From NCBI RefSeq assembly GCF_001665575.1, contig NZ_LZSU01000019.1, positions 348,389-412,388 on the forward strand: a stretch of DNA of 64,000 bases, given 5' to 3'. Below, in pieces: positions 51,555 to 58,385 of this stretch. Position numbers and translations under genes: made by a program. Each line of letters begins with the position of its first letter. The stretch's first letter is position 1. A model generated the notes under the pieces. That model had not been told where the DNA came from. It saw only the letters and a program-made list of their open reading frames with translations, and ran no database searches. Source of the DNA: Mycobacterium sp. 852013-51886_SCH5428379 (lineage in GTDB: Bacteria; Actinomycetota; Actinomycetes; Mycobacteriales; Mycobacteriaceae).

Positions 51555-52031
51555 GTGACCGACCGCATCGAGGTGCAGCGCCTCATCCCCGCCCCCGCCG
51601 AGAAGATCTTCGAGGTGCTCTGTGATCCGCAGGGCCACGTTGCCATCGACGCGACCGGCATGCTGCAGGACGCGGACGGTGAATCCGTCACCGCCACCGG
51701 GGACAGCTTCGTGGTCCACATGGACCGTGAGGCGCTCAACGACTTCCCGATGGGGAAATACGATGTGACAGTCGAGATCCGGGAGTTCGAGAAGGACCGC
51801 CGGATCGCCTGGACCATTCTGGGCCAGATCCGCCCGCAGATCGGCCACGTGTACGGATACGTCCTGGACCCGGCCGACGGCGGCACCCTGGTCACATCGT
51901 TCTACGACTGGTCGGAGATCGCCGACTCCTGGCGCGAGGCCGGCATCTTCCCTGTCATCTCCGAGGCCGCGCTGCGCGGCACCCTGGGCATCCTCGACCG
52001 CACCGCACGCCGCGGTTACGTGCGCAGCTAA
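51555..52031 (+). CDS. SRPBCC (START-like/polyketide cyclase) family protein
   Basis: 158-aa helix-grip protein: N-terminal IEVQRLIPAPAEKIFEVLCDPQGHVAID, the RIAWTILGQIRPQIGHVYGYVLDP strand-loop and a C-terminal helix. Such proteins bind hydrophobic ligands; the family includes mycobacterial CoxG-like and cyclase-like proteins. It starts at GTG 51555. The clpC2 operator region follows its stop by 14 bp. Function unknown. Confidence 0.85.
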   Translation: MTDRIEVQRLIPAPAEKIFEVLCDPQGHVAIDATGMLQDADGESVTATGDSFVVHMDREALNDFPMGKYDVTVEIREFEKDRRIAWTILGQIRPQIGHVYGYVLDPADGGTLVTSFYDWSEIADSWREAGIFPVISEAALRGTLGILDRTARRGYVRS

Positions 52032-52045
52032 TCGCCCCGATCGTG

Positions 52046-52062
52046 GTCAACCCACGGTTGAC
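52046..52062. promoter_or_regulatory. Palindrome 1 of the clpC2 operator
   Basis: GTCAAC-CCACG-GTTGAC, a perfect 6-bp inverted repeat with a 5-bp spacer, 28 bp centre-to-centre from palindrome 2. Confidence 0.75.
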
Positions 52063-52073
52063 GTCACGCATTC

Positions 52074-52090
52074 GTCAACCTACTGTTGAC
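52074..52090. promoter_or_regulatory. Palindrome 2 of the clpC2 operator, touching the start codon
   Basis: GTCAAC-CTACT-GTTGAC, same arms as palindrome 1. It ends 3 bp before the clpC2 ATG (52094), so bound protein would block the promoter and start region, and the mRNA may be leaderless. Confidence 0.8.
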
Positions 52091-52093
52091 GCT

Positions 52094-52807
52094 ATGACCG
52101 ACCCGCTGACCAACCCGGTCCGTCTCGACGATCTGATCAACGCGATCCGGAACGTCCACGACGAACCTCTGGAGCAACTCACCGACGCCGTCCTGGCCGC
52201 CGAGGCCCTCGGCGACGTCGCCGATCACCTCATCGGCCACTTCGTCGACCAGGCTCGACGGTCGGGCGCGTCCTGGACCGAGATCGGCCGGTGCATGGGC
52301 GTCACCAAACAGGCCGCGCAGAAGCGCTTCGTCCCCAAAGCCGGCGTCGAACCCCTGAACCCTGACGAGGGTTTCGCCCGGTTCACTCCACGGGCCCGCG
52401 CCGCGGTCGTGCAGGCGCAGAACGTCGCCCGCGATGCCCGCCAGACCGAGATCTCCCCCGACCACCTGCTGCTCGGCCTGCTCACCGACACCGAATCCCT
52501 GGCGGTCGCCCTCCTCACCGCGCAGGACGTCACCCCCGACGCCGTCCGCGCCGCTGTCGCGGTGCTGCCCGGCTCCGGCGAGGCGCTCGATCTGATCCCG
52601 TTCAACGGACCGGCCAAAAAGGTGCTGGAGCTGACCTTCCGGCAGGCGTTGCGGCTCGGGCACAACTACATCGGCACCGAGCACCTGCTGCTGGCGCTGC
52701 TGGAATCCGAGGACACCGACGGACCACTGCACCGACTCGGCGTCGACAGCGCCCGCACGCAGCGGGACCTGATCGCCCTGCTCGACTCCCTGACGACGAA
52801 AGAGTGA
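52094..52807 (+). CDS. clpC2: ClpC2: Clp N-terminal-domain protein with helix-turn-helix
   Basis: 237 aa. A helix-turn-helix lies near residues 58-79 (GASWTEIGRCMGVTKQAAQKRF), followed by a Clp repeat domain (about 95-237; ARAAVVQAQNVARDARQTEISPDHLLLGLL, then the second repeat LGHNYIGTEHLLLALL), like the N-terminal domain of ClpC1. There is no AAA ATPase domain, so it cannot unfold proteins. It matches Rv2667 ClpC2 by gene order. ClpC2 is known to bind ClpC1-targeting cyclic peptides. The HTH and the tandem palindromes at its start suggest autoregulation. ATG 52094 chosen; the frame opens earlier but would include the operator. Confidence 0.93.
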   Translation: MTDPLTNPVRLDDLINAIRNVHDEPLEQLTDAVLAAEALGDVADHLIGHFVDQARRSGASWTEIGRCMGVTKQAAQKRFVPKAGVEPLNPDEGFARFTPRARAAVVQAQNVARDARQTEISPDHLLLGLLTDTESLAVALLTAQDVTPDAVRAAVAVLPGSGEALDLIPFNGPAKKVLELTFRQALRLGHNYIGTEHLLLALLESEDTDGPLHRLGVDSARTQRDLIALLDSLTTKE

Positions 52808-52918
52808 TTCGCCTGACGCCAAGAGGCGCGACTCGACCTGGAAGCCGGCTGACCCGAGAACCCGTGTGGGTGCCGCGGCTGATGTGCCATCATGCGATGC
52901 ACACCTAGGGAGGGACAC

Positions 52919-53416
52919 ATGCGGGCTCCACGCTGGTTTCTGATGCTGTTGGCCACCCTCACGGTGTCCGCGGGCCTCGCCGCGGCACCCGCGTCCGCGG
53001 TGGATTCCCCGATCGGCCGCATCGGCGAACCGCTGCGGGTGAGCTTCGAGGGGCTGGTCGCCGACGTCACGGTGCTCAGCGTCGAACCGTCGCCGGTTCC
53101 GCCCGGGTTCGGCTATCCGCCCCGCCCGCCGCGCAACCAGGTGTGGCGCGCCAACGTCGTCGTCACGCCGATCCGCGTCCCGGTGCCGTACGCCATGGCG
53201 ATCACCTTCCAGTTCCGCGGTAACACCCCCACCGGCGATTCCTACGAACCCCGCAACAGCGACGCCCCCGACGCGCTGGCGACCCAACTGCAGAACGCGC
53301 CCGTCGGCTCGACGATCACCGGCGGCGTCTGGTGGGACTGCTACCGCGACCTCGTATCGAACGTCGTGCTGGTCGACAAGATCAGCGGCCGCCACCTCGC
53401 CCAGTGGAACCTCTAG
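52919..53416 (+). CDS. Secreted MPT63/DUF1942-like protein
   Basis: 165 aa: signal peptide (FLMLLATLTVSAGLAAAPASA) and an Ig-like beta-sandwich mature domain of about 135 aa. The pattern QVWRANVVVTPIRVPVPYAMAITFQFRG, then PVGSTITGGVWWDCY...ISGRHLAQW recalls the secreted antigen MPT63 (Q.W.A...V..I.G..TP....F.AR ... PQG...G). Identity is low, so this is a fold-level guess. It is the position equivalent of Rv2668. ATG 52919 is preceded by GGGAGGG. Confidence 0.7.
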   Translation: MRAPRWFLMLLATLTVSAGLAAAPASAVDSPIGRIGEPLRVSFEGLVADVTVLSVEPSPVPPGFGYPPRPPRNQVWRANVVVTPIRVPVPYAMAITFQFRGNTPTGDSYEPRNSDAPDALATQLQNAPVGSTITGGVWWDCYRDLVSNVVLVDKISGRHLAQWNL

Positions 53417-53943
53417 CCGTCCGCGTCCGTCCGGCCTCCCCCGCCGACCTCCCCGATCTCGCCGACGTCGCCGCACGCACCTTCCCGCTCGCGTGCCCGC
53501 CGGCGGTGAGTGACGCCGACATCGCCGCGTTCATCGAGGAGAACCTCTCGGCGGACCGATTCGCCGCCTACCTCACCGATCCGGGCCGCGTGGTCTTCGT
53601 CGCCGAGACGGATGGGCGGGTACTCGGCTACGCCATGCTGATTCGCGGTGAACCCGCCGATCCGGATGTGGCGCGGGCGGTGCCACTGCGGCCCACCATC
53701 GAGATCTCGAAGATCTACGTGGTGCCGGAGGGACACGGCACCGGCGCGGCCGCAGCGCTGATGGCGGAGTCGCTTCGGCTGGCCCGCGAGGACGGGCACC
53801 GGTGCGTCTGGCTGGGCGTCAACCAACAGAACCTGCGCGCGCAGCGGTTCTACGCCAAGCACGGTTTCGCCGTCACCGGCACCAAGACCTTCCGCCTCGG
53901 CGCGGGCGTCGAACAGGACTATGTGATGGTCTGCCGGCTGTAG
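53404..53943 (+). CDS. GNAT-family N-acetyltransferase
   Basis: 179 aa GNAT fold: acetyl-CoA binding at IYVVPEGHGTGAAAALMAES (motif A Q/R-x-x-G-x-G/A variant) and NLRAQRFYAKHGFAV at the end. Orthologous by position to Rv2669. Start GTG 53404 overlaps the end of the MPT63-like gene by 13 bp; no other start keeps the VRVRPASPADL strand. The substrate (small amine or protein N-terminus) is unknown. Confidence 0.92.
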   Translation: MEPLAVRVRPASPADLPDLADVAARTFPLACPPAVSDADIAAFIEENLSADRFAAYLTDPGRVVFVAETDGRVLGYAMLIRGEPADPDVARAVPLRPTIEISKIYVVPEGHGTGAAAALMAESLRLAREDGHRCVWLGVNQQNLRAQRFYAKHGFAVTGTKTFRLGAGVEQDYVMVCRL

Positions 53944-53947
53944 CAGG

Positions 53948-54997
53948 TCACCGCTGCTCGCCGGCCGCGGTCAACGCCAGCAGCCGGGACGTCGCGCGCA
54001 AATACTTCTTGCGGAAGCCGCCTGCCAGCATCTCCTCGGAGAAGATCGTGTCGAGCTTGGCGCCCGAGGCCACCACGGGGATGCCTGCGTCGTAGAGCCG
54101 GTCGGTCAGCGACACCATCCGCAGCGCCACACTCTGGTCGTCGAGCGGATGTACGCCGGTGATGAACACGTGCTCGACGCCCTCGATGAGCGCCTGGTAG
54201 CGCGACGGATGCATGGTCGCCAGATGTGCGCACAGCGCGTCGAAGTCGTCGAGCGTCGCACCGGTGGTCTGCGCGGCGCGCGCGGCGACCTCCTCGTCGC
54301 TCGGCGGCTGCGGCGCCGGCGGCAGATCCCGGTGCCGGTAGTCGGGGCCTTCGATCCGCACGGTCGTGAAAATTGCAGCGAGCGTGTTGATCTCGCGCAG
54401 GAAGTCCTGCGCGGCGAAGCGGCCCTCCCCGAGCTGCTCGGGCAATGTGTTCGAGGTCGCGGCGATCGAGACACCCCGCTCCACCAGCTGCGACAGCAGC
54501 CGTGAGATCAGCGTGGTGTTACCGGGATCGTCGAGTTCGAACTCGTCGATGCACAGCATGGCGTAGTCGCTGAGCAGTTCGACGCTCTCGACGAAACCGA
54601 ACACCCCGGCCAGCTGCGTCAGCTCGCCGAACGTCGCGAACGCCTTGTGATGTCCCGGGCCGTCGGGCACCGCGTAGTACGACGACGCCAGCAGATGGGT
54701 CTTGCCGACGCCGAACCCCCCGTCGAGGTACAGCCCGACGCCGGGCAGTACCTCGCGCTTGCCGAACAGCTTCTTCTTGCCCGCCCGCCGGGTGACGGCC
54801 TCGGCGACGAACGCCCGGCACTTCTCGACGGCCGCAGCCTGCGACGGCTCGGCCGGATCGGGACGATAGTTGTCGAAGCCGACGTGGGTGAATGTCGGCG
54901 GCGGCACCAACTGCGCGACGAGACGCTCCGGGGTGACCGTGGGATGACGATCGACGAGATGATCCGGTCGTTTCGCCGTACCGCTGGGCCCCTGCAT
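53948..54997 (-). CDS. zapE: ZapE-type P-loop ATPase (AFG1 family)
   Basis: 349 aa: Walker A GGFGVGKTHLL, Walker B MLCIDEFELDD, and sensor-1 SIAATSNTLPEQLGEG. It belongs to the AFG1/ZapE family of cell-division-associated ATPases. Position equals Rv2670c. It starts at ATG 54997, divergent from the Rv2672-like gene by 80 bp, and converges on the GNAT gene with 4 bp between. Cytosolic. Confidence 0.94.
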   Translation of the reverse strand: MQGPSGTAKRPDHLVDRHPTVTPERLVAQLVPPPTFTHVGFDNYRPDPAEPSQAAAVEKCRAFVAEAVTRRAGKKKLFGKREVLPGVGLYLDGGFGVGKTHLLASSYYAVPDGPGHHKAFATFGELTQLAGVFGFVESVELLSDYAMLCIDEFELDDPGNTTLISRLLSQLVERGVSIAATSNTLPEQLGEGRFAAQDFLREINTLAAIFTTVRIEGPDYRHRDLPPAPQPPSDEEVAARAAQTTGATLDDFDALCAHLATMHPSRYQALIEGVEHVFITGVHPLDDQSVALRMVSLTDRLYDAGIPVVASGAKLDTIFSEEMLAGGFRKKYLRATSRLLALTAAGEQR

Positions 54998-55077
54998 GCG
55001 AAGCAGCGTAGCGACGTGCTCACAGTGCAGTTCCGGTGGTGCGGTCCACCTCCAGGGCGATCGCTACTGTGGTCACC

Positions 55078-56643
55078 ATGCTTCGGCACCCCCCGCTCCG
55101 CCGGGCCCTCGGTCTGACGGCGGTCGCGCTGATGCTCTCGTCCTGTGCGCCCCTGCTCGCGGCCAACCCGCGCTACGCCACCGACAGCGGCGCCCGGCCG
55201 CAGGGTGAGGCGCCCCCGCCGCCGCAGCAGGACGGTCCGCCGGCCATCGAGGTGCCGAAGAACGACCTGTCCTGGCGCGAATGCACGTCGCAGGTCTTCC
55301 GCGACGCGTCCGTGCCGGTACCGCCCGGCGTGCGCTTGGATTGCGCCACCTACGACGCCGATCTCGATCCCATCGACGGCGCCACCGGCACCGTCAGCAT
55401 CGGCGTCGTGCGGGCTTCGTCGCCGCGCACCCCGCCCGAAGCGGGGCCGCTGGTGATGACCACCGGCACCGACCTGCCGTCGTCGGTGCAGCTGCCGGTG
55501 TGGCTGGACCGGTCGAAGGCGTCGGTGCTCGACAAGCACCCGATCGTCGCGGTCGACCGGCGCGGAATCGGCATGTCCGGGGCCCTGGAGTGCCGCGACC
55601 TCTACGACCGGCAGGAGATGATCGAACAGGCGCAGTTCGGCTACGGCGACGATCCGGTCGCCGCCCTGGGTGCGGTCACCATGACCGCGACCACCAGCTG
55701 CACCGACACCATCGCCCCCGGCGACTCCGCCTATGACAATCGCCACGCCGCCGAGGACCTTGAACGGCTGCGCAGCACCTGGGATGTGCCCGCCCTCGCC
55801 CTACTCGGGATCGGCAACGGCGCGCAGGTCGCGCTCGCCTACGCCGGCTCGCACCCGAACAAGGTGGCGCGGCTGGTGCTCGACTCCCCACTGCCCCTGG
55901 CGATCGGCGCCGAGGCCGCGGCCGAACAGCGCATCAAGGGTGAGCAGGCCGCCCTGGACGCCTTCGCCGCGCAGTGCGCCGCTGTCAACTGCCCGCTCTC
56001 CCCAGACCCGAAGGGCGAGGTCGACGCCCTGCTCAACGCGGCGCGGGCTGGTAACGGCGCCGGCGGCGCGTCGGTGGCCGCGATCACGGAGGCGATCTCG
56101 ACGGCGCTGGCCTATCCGGACGGCGAAGGGGTCGCGGCGACCAACGCCCTCGGGGCGACCCTGGCGTCGGCCCGGGAGGGCGACACCGGCCCGCTGACCT
56201 CGCTCATCGCCACTGCGGAGTCGCTGCGCCAGACCGACGGCCAGTTCGTGAACTCCTGCAGCGACGCGCTCAACCGGCCCACGCCCGACCGGGTCCGCGA
56301 ACTCGTCGTCGCCTGGGGCAAGCTCTACCCGCAGTTCGGTGCCGTCGGGGCGCTCGACCTCGTCAAATGCCTCAACTGGCCCAGCGGTTCGGCACCCCAG
56401 GAACCCCAGAACCTCGAGATTCCGGTGCTGCTGCTCGGAGTGCAGAACGACCCCATCGTCGGCAACGAAGGGGTGGCCGCCGTCGCGGCGACAATCCTCA
56501 ACGCCGGTGCCGCCAACAGGCGGGCGATGTGGCAGGGCATCGGCCACGGCGCCAGCATCTACTCCTCCTGCGCCCTCGCGCCGGTGGTGAAGTACCTCGA
56601 GTCCGGTGAGGCGCCGGAGACCGACACGTACTGTCCGGCCTGA
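55078..56643 (+). CDS. Lipoprotein alpha/beta-hydrolase-fold protein lacking the nucleophilic Ser (Rv2672-like)
   Basis: 521 aa. Lipoprotein signal with the lipobox LMLSSC, Cys23. The remainder matches the secreted TAP-like (tripeptidyl aminopeptidase) hydrolase fold, as in Rv2672 by gene order. The elbow after the VPALALL strand reads GIGNG (244-248), with Gly246 where the catalytic Ser of GxSxG should be. The Asp (VQNDPIVG) and His (IGHGAS) positions remain. The protein is probably an inactive homologue or uses another residue. Start ATG 55078 is chosen; the frame is open to 55036. Cell-envelope location. Confidence 0.88.
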   Translation: MLRHPPLRRALGLTAVALMLSSCAPLLAANPRYATDSGARPQGEAPPPPQQDGPPAIEVPKNDLSWRECTSQVFRDASVPVPPGVRLDCATYDADLDPIDGATGTVSIGVVRASSPRTPPEAGPLVMTTGTDLPSSVQLPVWLDRSKASVLDKHPIVAVDRRGIGMSGALECRDLYDRQEMIEQAQFGYGDDPVAALGAVTMTATTSCTDTIAPGDSAYDNRHAAEDLERLRSTWDVPALALLGIGNGAQVALAYAGSHPNKVARLVLDSPLPLAIGAEAAAEQRIKGEQAALDAFAAQCAAVNCPLSPDPKGEVDALLNAARAGNGAGGASVAAITEAISTALAYPDGEGVAATNALGATLASAREGDTGPLTSLIATAESLRQTDGQFVNSCSDALNRPTPDRVRELVVAWGKLYPQFGAVGALDLVKCLNWPSGSAPQEPQNLEIPVLLLGVQNDPIVGNEGVAAVAATILNAGAANRRAMWQGIGHGASIYSSCALAPVVKYLESGEAPETDTYCPA

Positions 56644-56664
56644 CGGCTGACAAGATCGGCCCCG

Positions 56665-57963
56665 GTGTACGGTTCGCTCGTGGCGGCAGTTGACTCTCTT
56701 CGCTCCGGTCTGGCGGATGCCTTCCGGCCCCGCACCTCCCCGCCGAGCGTCGCGTCGGTATTGCGTTCGGTGCTCTGGCCGATCGCGATCCTGACGGTGA
56801 TCCATCGCACCTACGTGCTGGCGACCAACGGCTTCATCACCGACGATTTCGGCCCGGTCTACCGGGCGGTGTCGAATCTGCGTCTCGGCCTCGACATCTA
56901 CAACGAGCACTTCGAGCACGTCGACCCGCACTACCTCTACCCGCCCGGCGGCACACTGCTGTTGGCGCCGTTCGGATTCCTGCCGGAGGTCGCCTCCCGC
57001 AACTGGTATTTCACGCTGAACAGCATCGCCACCGTGATCGCGGCGTACCTGCTGCTGCGGTTGTTCAACTACACGCTGGCCTCGGTGGCCGCCCCGGCGC
57101 TGCTACTGGCGATGTACTGCACCGAATCGGTCACGAACACACTGGTGTTCACCAACATCAACGGGTTCATGCTGTTGGCCGAGGTGCTGTTCTTCCGCTG
57201 GCTGCTCGACGGCCGCAAAAACCACGAATGGCTGGCGGGCGCAGCGATCGGACTGGCGCTGGTCGTCAAACCCTCGCTGGCGCCGCTGTTGCTGCTACCG
57301 CTGCTCAACCGACAGTGGCGGCCACTGGTCACCGCGGTCGCCGTACCCGTGGTGTTCAACGCCGCGGCGTGGCCGCTGCACTCCGACCCGATGAACTTCA
57401 TCACACGCACCGTGCCCTACATCATGGGCACCCGCGACTACTTCAACAGCTCGATCCAGGGCAACGGCATCTACTACGGCCTGCCGCCCCTGCTCATCCT
57501 GGGCCTGCGAATCCTGTTCCTACTGTTGGCCATCGGCAGTCTGGTACTGCTGTACCGGTTCTACCGCACTCGGGACCCGTTGTTCTGGATGCTGACGTCC
57601 TCGGGTGTGCTGCTGATCGCCTCGTTCCTGGTGCTGTCGCTGGGCCAGGCCTACTACTCGATGATGCTGTTCCCGTTCCTGATGACCGTGGTGCTGCCGA
57701 ACTCGGTGCTGCGAAATTGGCCGGCCTGGCTGGCCGTGTACGGCTTCATGACGATGGACCGGTGGCTGATGTGGCAGTGGCCCACCACCGGCCGCTTCCT
57801 GGAGTACATGAAGGTCACCTACGGCTGGTCGCTGATGCTGGTGGTGGTGTTCTGCGTCCTGTACTTCCGCTATCTCGACGCCAAGGCCGCCGACCGCCTC
57901 GAGGACGGGATCGATCCGCCGTACCTGACGCGTCCGCGGGAGCGCGCTAGCGTGGAAACATGA
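56665..57963 (+). CDS. aftC: AftC arabinofuranosyltransferase
   Basis: 432-aa GT-C-type glycosyltransferase with many transmembrane helices (e.g. VLWPIAILTVIHRTYVLA, LLLAIGSLVLLYRFYR). It adds alpha-1,3-linked arabinofuranose branches in arabinan of arabinogalactan and LAM, using decaprenylphosphoryl-arabinose. The Asp-rich loop NGFITDDFGPVYRA after the first helix is the likely catalytic region. Same position as Rv2673. Start GTG 56665; GTG 56680 is an alternative. Its stop overlaps msrB (ATGA). Confidence 0.95.
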   Translation: MYGSLVAAVDSLRSGLADAFRPRTSPPSVASVLRSVLWPIAILTVIHRTYVLATNGFITDDFGPVYRAVSNLRLGLDIYNEHFEHVDPHYLYPPGGTLLLAPFGFLPEVASRNWYFTLNSIATVIAAYLLLRLFNYTLASVAAPALLLAMYCTESVTNTLVFTNINGFMLLAEVLFFRWLLDGRKNHEWLAGAAIGLALVVKPSLAPLLLLPLLNRQWRPLVTAVAVPVVFNAAAWPLHSDPMNFITRTVPYIMGTRDYFNSSIQGNGIYYGLPPLLILGLRILFLLLAIGSLVLLYRFYRTRDPLFWMLTSSGVLLIASFLVLSLGQAYYSMMLFPFLMTVVLPNSVLRNWPAWLAVYGFMTMDRWLMWQWPTTGRFLEYMKVTYGWSLMLVVVFCVLYFRYLDAKAADRLEDGIDPPYLTRPRERASVET

Positions 57964-58385
57964 GTGCAACGAACGTGCCTGCGCCGAAGGTGGCGCTGAC
58001 CGACGACGAGTGGCGGAAGAAGCTCAGCCCCGAGGAGTTCCACGTCCTGCGCGAGGCGGGTACCGAACGGCCGTTCGTCGGCGAGTACACCGACACCAAG
58101 ACCGAGGGCGTCTACCAGTGCCGCGCCTGCGGATCCGAACTGTTCCGCAGCACCGAGAAATTCGAATCGCACTGCGGCTGGCCGTCGTTCTTCGATCCGG
58201 CCGACTCCGACGCGGTGATCCTGCAGGCCGACGACTCACTGGGCATGCGCCGTGTCGAGGTGCTGTGTGCGAACTGTCACAGCCACCTCGGCCACGTGTT
58301 CGAGGGCGAGGGTTATCCGACGCCGACCGACCAGCGCTACTGCATCAACTCGATCTCGTTGCGGTTGGTGCCGGCCAACGGTTAG
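57960..58385 (+). CDS. msrB: Peptide-methionine (R)-S-oxide reductase MsrB
   Basis: 141 aa, full length. Zn cysteines Cys54, Cys57, Cys103, Cys106 (CRACG, CANCH); catalytic Cys128 in QRYCINSISL; the HCGWPSF motif (71-77). It reduces methionine-R-sulfoxide in proteins with thioredoxin. Start ATG 57960 overlaps aftC. Orthologue of Rv2674. Its 3' end overlaps the convergent GGDEF-EAL gene by 41 bp. Confidence 0.97.
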   Translation: MSATNVPAPKVALTDDEWRKKLSPEEFHVLREAGTERPFVGEYTDTKTEGVYQCRACGSELFRSTEKFESHCGWPSFFDPADSDAVILQADDSLGMRRVEVLCANCHSHLGHVFEGEGYPTPTDQRYCINSISLRLVPANG

